Below, piece by piece: positions 13,256-22,456 of a stretch of 46,073 bases of DNA (position 1 is the first letter of the stretch; every line of letters starts with the position of its first letter). Source of the stretch: a virus; IMG/VR virus record IMGVR_UViG_3300020731_000031, positions 1 through 46,073 of that record; one strand, given 5' to 3'. The notes below the pieces were generated by a model. That model saw nothing but the letters and a program-made list of their open reading frames with translations, did not search any database and had not been told where the DNA came from. The position numbers and the translations under genes are program-made.

Positions 13256-14977
13256 GTGAGTGGTGGTATTGATTTTTCACCTCCGTCGTATAGAGCGGCA
13301 TCTAGTGACCTCACGATTTCAATTTCACCTTTAGGACTTGTAGAACTTGCAGATGAAGAGTTTGAAGTCCATGGTCCACGTTTAAATCGTTATTCACTTA
13401 ACTGGGCAATGTATCTTGGCCATCACTGGTCATATCGCCGTGAGACTGGCGAATCACAAATGGTCTACAACTATTATCGTGCTTTTACCGATTACATTAT
13501 TAACTTTACATTTGGTCGCGGAGTTTCATTCCGTAGCCCTATGGAAACCGAAGCAATCATTCCAGACATCCTAAAGCGTGTGTGGGAGATTGATAACAAT
13601 AAAACTGGTGTTCTATGGGAAATGGGACAGCAGGGCGGAGTATCTGGTGACTGCTTTGTTAAAGTAGCTTATGAAGAGGCTTATGTAGATTCAGTAGGCC
13701 GTCCACATCCAGGACGTGTTCGCATCCTACCCCTTAACTCTTCTTTCTGTTTTCCTGAGTTTCACCCACATGATCGCTCACGTTTGATCCGATTTAAGCT
13801 TAAGTATCGTTTCTGGGGTACATCTACAGAAGGTACTCGTCAGGTTTACACATATACAGAAATCTTGACTGATGATCGTATTGAGGAATACATTAATGAT
13901 GAGCTTATTGATTCTCGCCCTAACCCTGTTGGAGTCGTACCGGTCATTCATATCCCCAATGTAATGGTTTCAGGTTCCCCATGGGGACTATCTGATTGCC
14001 ACGACCTCATCGTGCTTAACCGTAACTATAACGAAGTGGCCACAGATATCGCGGATATCATCAACTACCACGCTGCACCAGTTACTGTTATCACCGGAGC
14101 TAAAGCTTCAGCACTTGAGAAGGGCCCTAAGAAGGTATGGGGCGGACTTCCTAAGGAAGCTCAGGTCTTCAACCTTGAAGGTGGAGGACAAGGCCTGAAA
14201 GGTGCTATGGAGTACCTACAGATCATTAAGACTGCTATGCATGAGATGGTGGGTGTTCCTGAGACCGCTCTTGGTCAGGTACAGCCAATCTCCAACACTT
14301 CTGGTGTTGCCCTGGCAATTCAATTCCAACCATTGATGAATCGTTACCAGCAAAAGATGGTTCAGTACAGTGAAGGCGTACGCCGAATCAATGAGCTGGT
14401 ACTATTAACACTAGCATTTAAAGAGCCTAACGTATTTGAGTACAACCCGCTGGTAAATGGGCCTATTAAGGCCGGTCAGCTACCTAAGCTTGACTTGACC
14501 AACCCAATTACCTTTGAGTCTCAAATTCACTTCCCACCACCACTCCCACTAGATAAGATGATCGTTTTGAACGAAATCCAGACAAAGATGGCTCTTGGTC
14601 TTGAAAGTCGTGAGGGCGCCCTTCGTCAACTAGGTGAGGAGTTCCCAGATGAGAAGCTTGAAGAAATTCGAGCAGAACTCATTGCGGATGCTAAGGCAGA
14701 CGGTGCGCTACAGCTTATTAAGAATCAGATTGCGGCATCTATCACGTCATTGACCGGAATGATGCCGGATGGAACAGTTCCCCCAGGAGCTGCTCCAGGA
14801 GATGGAATTGGGCCTGGACCGTTTGGCCAACCAGGCGTCATCAGCCCAATGGAGAACACAGTACTGCAGGAGCTTCAGCAGGTCCAGGTTGACCTGGTTC
14901 AAGAAGCCTATGCACCTAAGATCTCCATTACCAAAGAGCCGGAGAAGAACACTCCCAACTCGGAGGAAAATAAGTAG
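13256..14977 (+). CDS. Portal protein
   Basis: 573 aa, GTG start 6 nt after GGGAG. Portal rings form the DNA entry vertex, dock the terminase and later join the tail. The sequence has the SPP1-gp6-like plan: an N-terminal wing (YLGHHWSYRRETGESQMVYN), a clip/stem core with GVSGDCFVKVAYEE and RILPLNSSFCFPEF, then NRNYNEVATDIADIINYHA and the crown-side helix TAMHEMVGVPETALGQ, with NTSGVALAIQFQPLMNRYQQK after it. The C-terminal 80 residues are Pro/Gly-rich and end in a charged tail. Placed between terminase and scaffold as expected. Confidence 0.93.
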   Translation: MSGGIDFSPPSYRAASSDLTISISPLGLVELADEEFEVHGPRLNRYSLNWAMYLGHHWSYRRETGESQMVYNYYRAFTDYIINFTFGRGVSFRSPMETEAIIPDILKRVWEIDNNKTGVLWEMGQQGGVSGDCFVKVAYEEAYVDSVGRPHPGRVRILPLNSSFCFPEFHPHDRSRLIRFKLKYRFWGTSTEGTRQVYTYTEILTDDRIEEYINDELIDSRPNPVGVVPVIHIPNVMVSGSPWGLSDCHDLIVLNRNYNEVATDIADIINYHAAPVTVITGAKASALEKGPKKVWGGLPKEAQVFNLEGGGQGLKGAMEYLQIIKTAMHEMVGVPETALGQVQPISNTSGVALAIQFQPLMNRYQQKMVQYSEGVRRINELVLLTLAFKEPNVFEYNPLVNGPIKAGQLPKLDLTNPITFESQIHFPPPLPLDKMIVLNEIQTKMALGLESREGALRQLGEEFPDEKLEEIRAELIADAKADGALQLIKNQIAASITSLTGMMPDGTVPPGAAPGDGIGPGPFGQPGVISPMENTVLQELQQVQVDLVQEAYAPKISITKEPEKNTPNSEENK

Positions 14978-14997
14978 ATTTAGCCTGACAAATCACC

Positions 14998-15003
14998 TAT
15001 AAT
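14998..15003 (+). promoter_or_regulatory. Putative -10 box (TATAAT) before scaffold
   Basis: Consensus TATAAT inside CCTATAATTTG, 84 nt upstream of the scaffold start. There is no matching -35 at 17 bp. The core CTATAATT also occurs at 25826 and 32051. It would give the scaffold/capsid genes their own transcript. Confidence 0.45.
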
Positions 15004-15086
15004 TTGAAAGGCTAATACCACATAAATCCGCAGGTCATCGTGATATTTATTCGGACAACGACCTCTTACACCTAAGGACGACTCGC

Positions 15087-15860
15087 ATGGCAGAAACAAC
15101 AAATATTGTTGATACTGAAGTTGCTCAGGAAGCTTTTATTCAAGACTTCCCAACCCCAGTTGATACATTAGTAACCCCAGTAGCTTCTAAGGAAGATTCA
15201 ATCCCTAAGGGTTACACAGAAGAAGATCTTAAGAAAGTACGCGAACAGGAAAAGTCAAAGCTTTATCCACAGATTGATTCGCTAAAGGAAGAGTTAAATC
15301 TTCTAAAGAAAGAACGTGAAGAGCGCCTAGCAGAAGCAGAGCGCCTCCGTCATGAAGCAGAAGAAGAAGCACGACGCAAAGCAGAGTCCGAAATGGATAC
15401 GCGTCAACTTCTTGAGCTTAAAGAAAAAGAATGGGCAAAGCAGCTAGAGGAAGAGCGCCAAGAACGTCAAAAGGCATTTAGTCTTTTTGAGCGTGAGCGC
15501 CAATACTCAGAACTACAAGAGTATCGTAATCGCCGTCTAGCAGAAGAGCAGGAAAATATTATGCCTGAGCTTCTAGACCTAGTAACTGGAAATACCCCAG
15601 ATGAGGTCGAACAGAGTATTACAGGCCTACGTGAGCGCACCTCACGTATCCTGGAATCGGCGCAGTCTGCTATGCAGAATGCACGTAGAGAAATGACAGG
15701 TACGCGAGTAACATCGCCAACCCCATTGGAAAACAATTCGGACCAACAACAGTTCACAGCGGAGCAAATTGCTTCCATGTCGGTTACTGAATACGCAAAA
15801 TACCGTGATCGTTTGCTTCCTCGAGCAAATGGCCGCACTAATAAAGGAATCTTTGGGTAA
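15087..15860 (+). CDS. Capsid scaffolding protein
   Basis: 257 aa, highly charged. Residues about 45-160 form a long coiled coil (LKKVREQEKSKLYPQIDSLK onward through repeated EERLAEAERLRHEAEEEAR-type heptads). The C-terminal part (about 210-257) is basic and ends LLPRANGRTNKGIFG, the usual capsid-binding end of scaffolds. Location directly upstream of the major capsid gene and the coiled-coil design are typical of phage scaffolds. No protease domain is fused to it, and no classical prohead protease is visible in the head module. Confidence 0.85.
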   Translation: MAETTNIVDTEVAQEAFIQDFPTPVDTLVTPVASKEDSIPKGYTEEDLKKVREQEKSKLYPQIDSLKEELNLLKKEREERLAEAERLRHEAEEEARRKAESEMDTRQLLELKEKEWAKQLEEERQERQKAFSLFERERQYSELQEYRNRRLAEEQENIMPELLDLVTGNTPDEVEQSITGLRERTSRILESAQSAMQNARREMTGTRVTSPTPLENNSDQQQFTAEQIASMSVTEYAKYRDRLLPRANGRTNKGIFG

Positions 15861-15877
15861 ACCCCCCAAACTCACAA

Positions 15878-15883
15878 TATACT
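15878..15883 (+). promoter_or_regulatory. Putative -10 box (TATACT) before major capsid gene
   Basis: TATACT in ACAATATACTAACT, 20 nt upstream of the capsid ATG and just before its AAGGAG ribosome-binding site. A weak TTGGGT lies 19 bp upstream. It would allow extra transcription of the capsid gene. Confidence 0.35.
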
Positions 15884-15903
15884 AACTAAGGAGTAAGACC
15901 GAC

Positions 15904-16983
15904 ATGGCATCAGCCGTAACAGGTACCGGCAATTTAGCCGCAGCCCCAACAGCCTACTCTGGCGCTAACAGCCAGCTAACACAGGCAATCCAGACAATCT
16001 GGTCGAAGGAAATCTTGTTCCAGTCTATGCCAATTCTTCGCTTCGAGCAGTTCGCTGTTAAGAAGACAGAACTTGGCGTCGCACCTGGTCTCCAGATTAA
16101 CTTCATGCGTTACAACAACCTCGGATTCGCTTCAGCTCTTGTTGAAGGTGTTCGTATGTCAACCAACGCATTGACCGCACAGCAGTTCTCAATCACCGTT
16201 GCAGAGCACGGATACGCTATCGCAGTATCAGAGCTTCTTCTCAACGCATCATTCGATGACGTCATGGCTTCGGCTTCACGTCTTCTTGGCCGTAACATGG
16301 CCCTCTACCTCGATGGACAGGCACGCGATACCCTCATGGCAGCATCTTCTGTCATCTACGGTTATGACCGCACCACCATCTCTTCAGGTACAAACGCTTG
16401 GTACGATTACGGTACAAAGGGTACTTCACGTGCTTCCTTGACCGGTAACTTCAATCTCACAACTGCAACTGTCAAAGACGCAGTAGAGACCCTCGCAACC
16501 AAGAACATCCCTCGGTTGGGCGAAACCTACGTTGCTTTCGTTCACCCACACCAGAGCCGTAAGCTCCGTGACAATCCAGAATTCATTGAAGTCACCAAGT
16601 ACGCTGCTCCAGGTAACTTTATGCTCGGTGAGATCGGTCGTTTGTACGACACAGTCTTTATTGAGACCACTCAGGTTAAGAAGGTCCCAGGCGGCGCAGG
16701 CGCAGGCTACACAGCTGACTCTGCAGTAGCTCCAGGATCAATCTCTTACCCAACTGGTGGAGGTTACACAACCCCAACAACAGTTACCGGAAACGGTGCA
16801 GCAGACCGCTACTCAGCTATCTTCATTGGAGATAACGCATTCGGTCACGCTATCTCACTCCCAGTCGAGCTCCGCGATGGCGGTATCCTTGACTTCGGTC
16901 GTGAGCACGCATTGGCTTGGTACGCAATCTACGGTCTTGGTCTTATCACTGACCAGTCTGTCTTGATCGCAGAAACCAACTAA
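15904..16983 (+). CDS. Major capsid protein (N4-gp56-like, HK97 fold)
   Basis: 359 aa. It forms the icosahedral shell. The pattern matches the N4-gp56 family: an N-terminal QAIQTIWSKEILFQSMPILR helix, GLQINFMRYNNLGFASALVEG, AVSELLLNASFDDVMA, the spine-helix region RNMALYLDGQARDTLMAAS, then FVHPHQSRKLRDNPEF and GEIGRLYDTVFIET near 205-255, and a C-terminal GRYSAIFIG-type P-domain strand (DRYSAIFIGDNAFGHAISL). Codon use is strongly biased toward C-ending codons (AAC, ATC, CTC, TTC) compared with neighbouring unknown genes, as expected for the most abundant protein. The AAGGAG site is strong and a hairpin follows the gene. Confidence 0.93.
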   Translation: MASAVTGTGNLAAAPTAYSGANSQLTQAIQTIWSKEILFQSMPILRFEQFAVKKTELGVAPGLQINFMRYNNLGFASALVEGVRMSTNALTAQQFSITVAEHGYAIAVSELLLNASFDDVMASASRLLGRNMALYLDGQARDTLMAASSVIYGYDRTTISSGTNAWYDYGTKGTSRASLTGNFNLTTATVKDAVETLATKNIPRLGETYVAFVHPHQSRKLRDNPEFIEVTKYAAPGNFMLGEIGRLYDTVFIETTQVKKVPGGAGAGYTADSAVAPGSISYPTGGGYTTPTTVTGNGAADRYSAIFIGDNAFGHAISLPVELRDGGILDFGREHALAWYAIYGLGLITDQSVLIAETN

Positions 16984-16999
16984 TCTAAGTAAGAATTGG

Positions 17000-17021
17000 G
17001 CGGGGGCGTTGAAACCCCCGC
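17000..17021 (+). other. GC-rich hairpin after the capsid gene
   Basis: GCGGGGG/CCCCCGC, a perfect 7-bp stem with an 8-nt loop, starts 16 nt after the capsid stop. No T-tract follows. It probably stabilises the 3' end of capsid mRNA or lowers read-through into the connector genes. Confidence 0.6.
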
Positions 17022-17055
17022 TCAACACAAACAAACCTATAGGAGAATAATAATC

Positions 17056-17421
17056 GTGGCAAAAGCAAAAGTAACTGACGTCACAGGACGTCAACGCGAA
17101 GAAATGATTAAGGCTAATGCAGAAGCATTGGCAGAACGCGCAAATTCAATGTCGATGGCAACCGCAGAGGCCCAAGCTAAGCTTGAGACGGAAGTTATCG
17201 ACCTAACTACACCTCACAATCCAACAGTGATTGATGAAGTCGAGGTTGTAGGAGTAGACCTTGCGGATGACATGCGTGTTATCCGTGTTGCAGAAGATTT
17301 AGATTTTGTAACCATCGGCGCTGGAAACCACTATAGTTTCAAAGCCGGACAGAAGTACAAGGTCCCATCTCATGTAGCTACGCATCTACAGGAAAAGGGT
17401 TATTTGTACGATCGGCTCTAA
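17056..17421 (+). CDS. Head-associated protein downstream of capsid, 121 aa
   Basis: Start taken at the GTG at 17056, preceded by AGGAGAATAATAATC; the frame runs open to 16996 through the hairpin, which is not coding. Residues 1-60 are helical (VTGRQREEMIKANAEALAER). Residues about 75-121 end in HYSFKAGQKYKVPSHVATHL then EKGYLYDRL, a small beta module with a C-terminal helix seen in phage proteins that follow the major capsid gene. A head-completion or connector role is likely but unproven. The unit ends at the terminator 17442-17485. Confidence 0.7.
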   Translation: MAKAKVTDVTGRQREEMIKANAEALAERANSMSMATAEAQAKLETEVIDLTTPHNPTVIDEVEVVGVDLADDMRVIRVAEDLDFVTIGAGNHYSFKAGQKYKVPSHVATHLQEKGYLYDRL

Positions 17422-17441
17422 TAAGCCCGAAAAACTAGATC

Positions 17442-17485
17442 GCCCGCTCCGACAACTGCCCTCCTGTCGGAGTTGGGCCCTTTTT
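17442..17485 (+). terminator. Rho-independent terminator ending the head unit
   Basis: GCCC-g-CTCCGACA pairs with TGTCGGAG-tt-GGGC, a 12-bp stem with small bulges and a 10-nt loop, followed by CC and TTTTT. Starts about 20 nt after the stop. Clear intrinsic terminator separating the capsid genes from the connector and adhesin genes. Confidence 0.88.
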
Positions 17486-17550
17486 GTTTAAGCAGACTAA
17501 TTGCACGATTTATAAGATGATATGTCAATAGTACAGTTGGAGGATTAGTA

Positions 17551-18651
17551 GTGGCGACGATTCAGACCCTGTCTAATAGGCTAAGAGCTGAAATTGGCGA
17601 TGTCGGCAAATCTTTCACTGAAACCTTTACTGGTGATGGATTCACCAATCGCTTTCAATTGGCATATGCTCCAGTACGTGGAGCTAGCATCCGTGTAACT
17701 GTTAACGGTGTGAATATGACTTCCATAACCAATGTAGAGGAAGTTAGCGGTCTTTTTCAATTAGCCGCAACCCCACCAGATAATGCCGTCATTACTGTAA
17801 GCGGAGTGGCATTTAAATACTTTACTGATGAAGAAATACAATATTACGTTGCTCAGGCTTTTTATGAGCATGCCCATACCGAAACTGGTACAGATGGCAT
17901 GGTATATACCCTCCCAACTCTCCCACTAGTTGATGAGTTCCCCCTAGTTATTCTTGCCTCAAGTATGGCACTTTATACCCTTGCAACTGATGCATCGTTT
18001 GATATTGACATCTCATCTCCGGACGGAGTAACAATTCCACGTTCTGAGCGTTACCGCCAGCTTATGGAGATTGTTCAGGCACGTAAGGACCAGTACAAGG
18101 AACTATGCTCAATGTTGAACATTGGCATGTACCGTATGGAGGTTCAGACACTGCGTCGTGTCAGCCGCCTTACAAATCGTTATGTACCTATTTACAAGCC
18201 ACAAGAAGTTGATGATGGCTCTATCCCACAACGCGTATGGCTTTCTATGCCTACTTACGGAGATCAGACACCTGCGGGTCCTGCTGTACCTAAGGATCTT
18301 GAAATGTACGCGGGAGATGACTTTATTAGTACTCCGTTTACCTTTGATCAAGACCTTACAAACTTTGATGCTCTCGCACAGATTCGCCTATTCCCTCAGC
18401 AACCTGATAGCCAAGTAGGGCCTCTTATCCTTGGAACCTTCACCATCACTAAGTCTGCGTCTAGGACAGGTGGTATTTTGGATACCCTTACCCTATACTT
18501 GCCTGGAGAAGCTACTGCAGATCTCCCTATGACCGCATATTGGGATCTACGCCTGCACGATAATGTTAAGAACCTTACTAAGACTTTCCTAGCAGGAAAG
18601 GTCTTTACAACACCAAGCGTTTCCAATTCTACTAGTGGAGAGTTCAATTGA
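17551..18651 (+). CDS. Head-tail connector/neck protein with extra C-terminal domain, 366 aa
   Basis: GTG start after TTGGAGGATT. Residues 1-205: an N-terminal helix ([19 protein letters not shown]), a beta insertion ([20 protein letters not shown]), then a helical connector core [20 protein letters not shown] and [20 protein letters not shown] with [18 protein letters not shown], all typical of phage head-tail adaptor folds. Residues about 235-350 ([31 protein letters not shown]) form a beta domain like those in baseplate or fiber proteins. The fusion suggests a neck protein bearing a whisker-like extension. Its stop overlaps the TTG start of the collagen-like fiber gene. Confidence 0.65.
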   Translation: MATIQTLSNRLRAEIGDVGKSFTETFTGDGFTNRFQLAYAPVRGASIRVTVNGVNMTSITNVEEVSGLFQLAATPPDNAVITVSGVAFKYFTDEEIQYYVAQAFYEHAHTETGTDGMVYTLPTLPLVDEFPLVILASSMALYTLATDASFDIDISSPDGVTIPRSERYRQLMEIVQARKDQYKELCSMLNIGMYRMEVQTLRRVSRLTNRYVPIYKPQEVDDGSIPQRVWLSMPTYGDQTPAGPAVPKDLEMYAGDDFISTPFTFDQDLTNFDALAQIRLFPQQPDSQVGPLILGTFTITKSASRTGGILDTLTLYLPGEATADLPMTAYWDLRLHDNVKNLTKTFLAGKVFTTPSVSNSTSGEFN

Positions 18652-20930
18652 CCGATTACAATGAGCCGAACCTCATTGGTATGCCTTCGGATAATACCAA
18701 TGACCCTAGTCTTTACCTGCTCGGATTAAATCAACAGAATGGTTCTACTGGACCTACCGGCCCAATAGGCCCACAAGGCCCTACGGGACCTTCAGGAGCT
18801 GCGGGTGCCACTGGTGCTACCGGATCTGCTGTAACAGGCGCTACGGGCGCTACAGGCCCTACAGGAGCCACTGGAGCGACAGGCCCTGCAGGTGATGTAG
18901 GACCTGCTGGTAATACTGGTCCTACCGGTATTCAAGGAACTATTGGCCACACTGGTGCAACGGGAGCTACCGGTGCAACCGGTGTTGCTGGCCCGACAGG
19001 AAGTCAAGGACCTACAGGTAATGCTGGCCCAGCCGGTGCTACTGGTATTCAAGGAGCCACAGGCGCCACAGGATCAACTGGTGTAGCTGGACCTACCGGT
19101 GCTACAGGAAATGTTGGTCCAACAGGACCTCAGGGTATTCATGGTTCTACTGGCGCAACTGGAGCTACTGGTGTAGCAGGACCAACTGGTACACCTGGTG
19201 TTACAGGCGCTACTGGTGCAACTGGTGCAACCGGTCATGGAATTAATGTACTTGGTTCATTTGCAAATCTTTCCGACTTACAAGCCGCACACCCAATTGG
19301 AAGTCTTGGCGATTCATACTTAATTAACGGCTCATTATATGTGTGGACTGGTTCTAGCTGGTATGCCGCTGGAAATGTTCAGGGACCAACAGGTGTTGCT
19401 GGTGCAACTGGGGCAACAGGACCTTCTGGACAACAGGGTATACAAGGTATTCAAGGTGCTCGTGGAGATCTTGGTCCTACTGGCCCACAAGGTGTCCAAG
19501 GAATCCAGGGACCAACTGGTGCACAAGGCCCAACTGGTGAACGTGGTCTAATTGGACCTACTGGTATTGGTGTCACTGGTGCAACCGGCGCTACATCTAC
19601 AATTCCTGGACCAACTGGTCCACAAGGACCAACTGGTCCACAGGGCGTATCCATCAACTATCAGGGTACTCTTGCAAACACTGCTGCTCTACAGACTATT
19701 ACAGGTCAGCATATTAACGATGCTTACATTATTGGTAACGATCTCTGGGTATGGGAAGGAACTACGTGGGATAACGTAGGGCCTATTGTCGGTCCTCAAG
19801 GACCACAAGGTATTCAAGGACCTACCGGTGTTACCGGCCCAACTGGTGCAGGAGCTACAGGTGCTACCGGAACTACAGGTGCTACAGGCGTTACAGGTGC
19901 TACTGGAGCGCAAGGTTTACAAGGTTTACAAGGAGTTCAAGGTTTACAGGGTGTTCAGGGTAATGTTGGACCTACCGGTGCAACAGGTGCGACAGGATTA
20001 TCTGTAACTGGAGCTACCGGAGCAACGGGACCCACTGGAGCTACAGGGCATACTGGCCCAACAGGCTCTACTGGTGCTACAGGACCAGGTTCTACAGTGT
20101 TAAGTACAACCCCTCCATCAAGCCCTTCACTAGGAGATCACTGGATTGATGATGCTTCTGGAATTGAGTATACTTGGACTACAGATGGAGTCAATAATTA
20201 CTGGGTTGAGCTTGCCCCATCAGGATACTGGGGACCTACAGGCGCAACTGGCCCTACTGGTGCTACCGGTAACGCCTCTACTATTCCTGGTCCAACAGGT
20301 CCTACTGGATTAACTGGGGCCACCGGAGCTACTGGTTCTACAGGACCAACCGGTGCAACAGGTGTCACAGGATCTACAGGGGCTAATTCAACTGTACCTG
20401 GACCAACAGGTTTAACTGGACCTACCGGACCTACTGGTGCTACAGGGCCTACTGGTAATGCAAGTACAGTCCCAGGACCTACGGGACCAACGGGCACAAC
20501 TGGCGCTACGGGCGCTACAGGAACTATTGGTGGAAACACTGTAGTAACCGGCCTACTTGAGAATACAAACGTAGTCTCTACTGCTCCAACAGGCACTGTA
20601 AATATTGATATTGTTACCTCAAGCTTTTGGTACTTTACTACTGCCCCATCAGCAAGTTACGCCCTAAATATTAGAGGAAACTCAACCACAACCTTAGCTA
20701 GTCTGATGGCTATAGGACAGTCTGTAACAATCTCCGTATTAAATACAAACAGCTCAAACGCTTTTTATATTAACGCCTTTAATATTGACGGGGCTACTGT
20801 CACCCCTCTTTGGACCGGAGGTAATGCTATTACGGTAGGACACACTAGTGGAATAGACGCGTATTCCTATACCATTGTAAGAACTTCTAGTGGTTATACC
20901 GTATTTGCGGGAATGAGTAAATTCGCATGA
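18648..20930 (+). CDS. Collagen-like tail fiber/adhesin, 760 aa
   Basis: TTG start overlapping the previous TGA. Most of residues 28-625 are Gly-X-Y triplets, chiefly GPT-GAT-GAT, that should form a trimeric collagen helix. Three non-collagen inserts break it. Those near 198-246 and 334-381 are homologous (FANLSDLQ...LYVWTG and LANTAALQ...LWVWEG). The one near 482-528 has [13 protein letters not shown] and resembles the N-terminal module of the gene at 21640. Residues 626-760 are a globular beta tip ([12 protein letters not shown]...), probably the trimerising or receptor-binding head. First gene of the adhesin island. Coding repeats make the DNA internally repetitive. Confidence 0.88.
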   Translation: MTDYNEPNLIGMPSDNTNDPSLYLLGLNQQNGSTGPTGPIGPQGPTGPSGAAGATGATGSAVTGATGATGPTGATGATGPAGDVGPAGNTGPTGIQGTIGHTGATGATGATGVAGPTGSQGPTGNAGPAGATGIQGATGATGSTGVAGPTGATGNVGPTGPQGIHGSTGATGATGVAGPTGTPGVTGATGATGATGHGINVLGSFANLSDLQAAHPIGSLGDSYLINGSLYVWTGSSWYAAGNVQGPTGVAGATGATGPSGQQGIQGIQGARGDLGPTGPQGVQGIQGPTGAQGPTGERGLIGPTGIGVTGATGATSTIPGPTGPQGPTGPQGVSINYQGTLANTAALQTITGQHINDAYIIGNDLWVWEGTTWDNVGPIVGPQGPQGIQGPTGVTGPTGAGATGATGTTGATGVTGATGAQGLQGLQGVQGLQGVQGNVGPTGATGATGLSVTGATGATGPTGATGHTGPTGSTGATGPGSTVLSTTPPSSPSLGDHWIDDASGIEYTWTTDGVNNYWVELAPSGYWGPTGATGPTGATGNASTIPGPTGPTGLTGATGATGSTGPTGATGVTGSTGANSTVPGPTGLTGPTGPTGATGPTGNASTVPGPTGPTGTTGATGATGTIGGNTVVTGLLENTNVVSTAPTGTVNIDIVTSSFWYFTTAPSASYALNIRGNSTTTLASLMAIGQSVTISVLNTNSSNAFYINAFNIDGATVTPLWTGGNAITVGHTSGIDAYSYTIVRTSSGYTVFAGMSKFA

Positions 20931-21643
20931 GCCCTTTAGCATCCCTTGGATTTAGTGGAGGTAGCTCTACCTCAGGTTTAGTTGTATCTAGTACTGGAGC
21001 AACTAAAACAACCTACGGCATATATACGGTATTAACATTTTCTAGCACCTCGGGTGGAACACTAACCGTTACAGCTAACCCAAATAGTGAGATCTTTAGC
21101 GTATTGGCTATTGGTGGTGGCGCTGGAGGAAACCCAGGCTACTATAGTTCATTTTCTGGAACTGGAACTGGTGGTTCAGGTGGTGGTCCAGGCGCTATTC
21201 TTGAGACCAGTGTTGCCATACCTACTGGAACCTACAACGTAACTATTGGTGCTGGCGGCGGCCCTGGAGGTAATGGTGGAACTACTAGCTTAGGTTCTTT
21301 GGTTACTGCAAATGGGGGGACCGTACAAAACGCTACTAACTCAAATAACTATGGTTTTCCAGGAATTCCTGGAGGCATAGGTATGCCGGGAATTATTATG
21401 TCGACCTATAGCGCAAACGGTACCTTAGTTTTAGTACCAGCAACTGCTACGTATACATCTACAATTACGGGCTCTGCAGTTACCTATGGACAAGTGGGTG
21501 CTAGCTATAGTGGAAATGCGAGCGCAACAACATACGGAGGTTCAGGCGCAGGAAATACAATGCCATTTACAGCTTCCGGTTCAATAACAACCCCTGGAGG
21601 ATCTGGTTATCAAGGTCTCTTAATTGTGAGGTATAGAACATGA
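20927..21643 (+). CDS. Glycine-rich tail fiber/adhesin protein, 238 aa
   Basis: Residues 20-85 hold a strand-rich start ([18 protein letters not shown]), then the glycine-rich domain pattern [46 protein letters not shown] and a closing [13 protein letters not shown]. This domain is common in phage fiber tips and may pack as polyglycine-II helices, as in receptor-binding adhesins of T-even-type phages. It overlaps both neighbours by 4 nt. A receptor-contact role is likely by family. Confidence 0.8.
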   Translation: MSPLASLGFSGGSSTSGLVVSSTGATKTTYGIYTVLTFSSTSGGTLTVTANPNSEIFSVLAIGGGAGGNPGYYSSFSGTGTGGSGGGPGAILETSVAIPTGTYNVTIGAGGGPGGNGGTTSLGSLVTANGGTVQNATNSNNYGFPGIPGGIGMPGIIMSTYSANGTLVLVPATATYTSTITGSAVTYGQVGASYSGNASATTYGGSGAGNTMPFTASGSITTPGGSGYQGLLIVRYRT

Positions 21644-22029
21644 CTATTAGTTTTCCATCTTCCCCATATGTAAATCAAACCTATACCTATGGAACCCGCA
21701 CATGGAAGTGGAACGGTATTGCTTGGGTATCTATCTCAACAACTTCCGGACCTACCGGTGCAACAGGCGCCACAGGCGCAACTGGACCAACTGGTACTGC
21801 GGGAACAAATGGTACAAACGGAGCTACTGGAGCTACTGGATCGACGGGACCGCAAGGACCAATAGGTTTAACGGGTGCGACTGGAGCAACCGGCGCTACC
21901 GGCTCACAAGGATCTACGGGTTTAACTGGTCCAGCTGGACCTCAAGGTGTTAGTATTCTCAATGTAGATGGTGGAGGCCCAACCACTAACTATGGCGGCG
22001 TGGCTGCCTTTAACTTTGGAGGAGTTTGA
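21640..22029 (+). CDS. Short collagen-like fiber protein, 129 aa
   Basis: Residues 1-33 form a small beta module with [20 protein letters not shown] followed by WVSI, the type that precedes collagen stalks in phage fibers. Residues 36-104 are Gly-X-Y triplets ([20 protein letters not shown]). The C terminus ([20 protein letters not shown]) is short and Gly-rich. It shares 4 nt with the gene upstream and 1 nt with the one downstream, so it may co-assemble with them. Confidence 0.82.
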   Translation: MTISFPSSPYVNQTYTYGTRTWKWNGIAWVSISTTSGPTGATGATGATGPTGTAGTNGTNGATGATGSTGPQGPIGLTGATGATGATGSQGSTGLTGPAGPQGVSILNVDGGGPTTNYGGVAAFNFGGV

Positions 22030-22442
22030 TGTCTATTCAACTACAGCTTCGTCGTGGAACAGCGGCACAATGGACTGCAGCTAATACTCTATTAGCCCAA
22101 GGTGAGCTTGCACTTGAAACAGACACAAGTAAATTTAAAATTGGTGATGGCGTAACAACTTGGAACTCATTGCCATATGCCTCAGGACCAGCCGGCGCTA
22201 CTGGTGCAACTGGTGCTGCAGGAACAAACGGTACAAATGGTGCTACCGGAGCTACCGGAGCAACGGGTGTTACAGGCGTGCCTGGTCCTCAAGGTCCAGC
22301 AGGCCCTGCGGGAGATACTAACTTGAACTCACAGGTCCTGGCAGATGCTAGACTTGGTATTGGGTTCTTTTTCCCAAGAACTGTAAATACAACCTACTCT
22401 ACCGTAAATACTCGCGTAGTACCACCGATTAGTTTGATCTAG
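22029..22442 (+). CDS. Collagen-like fiber protein with Mtd-N-like head, 137 aa
   Basis: Start set at the ATG at 22029 (after GGAGTTTG); the TTG at 22026 is not needed. Residues 1-50 read SIQLQLRRGTAAQWTAANTL then AQGELALETDTSKFKIGDG, matching the N-terminal beta module of major tropism determinant-type proteins and many phage fibers, which attaches the fiber to the baseplate. Residues 55-98 are Gly-X-Y repeats. The remaining 40 residues have no known fold. No variable repeat or reverse transcriptase gene is present, so no diversity-generating retroelement is implied. Confidence 0.82.
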   Translation: MSIQLQLRRGTAAQWTAANTLLAQGELALETDTSKFKIGDGVTTWNSLPYASGPAGATGATGAAGTNGTNGATGATGATGVTGVPGPQGPAGPAGDTNLNSQVLADARLGIGFFFPRTVNTTYSTVNTRVVPPISLI

Positions 22443-22456
22443 GAAGGTCCCACTAA

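Noticed and set aside
18720-20530. Short, regularly repeated DNA resembling a repeat array
   Set aside because: The repeats are in-frame Gly-Pro-Thr/Gly-Ala-Thr codons of a collagen-like protein, with no constant spacers or palindromic units, so it is not a CRISPR array.
20198-20596. Minus-strand Pro/Val/Ala-rich open frame (132 aa)
   Set aside because: It is the reverse complement of the Gly-X-Y collagen repeats. Similar shadows occur at 18792-19052 and 19451-19657.
22029-22442. Possible diversity-generating retroelement target (Mtd-like N terminus)
   Set aside because: The Mtd-like part is only the N-terminal attachment module. No variable/template repeat pair, Avd or reverse transcriptase gene is visible in the window.
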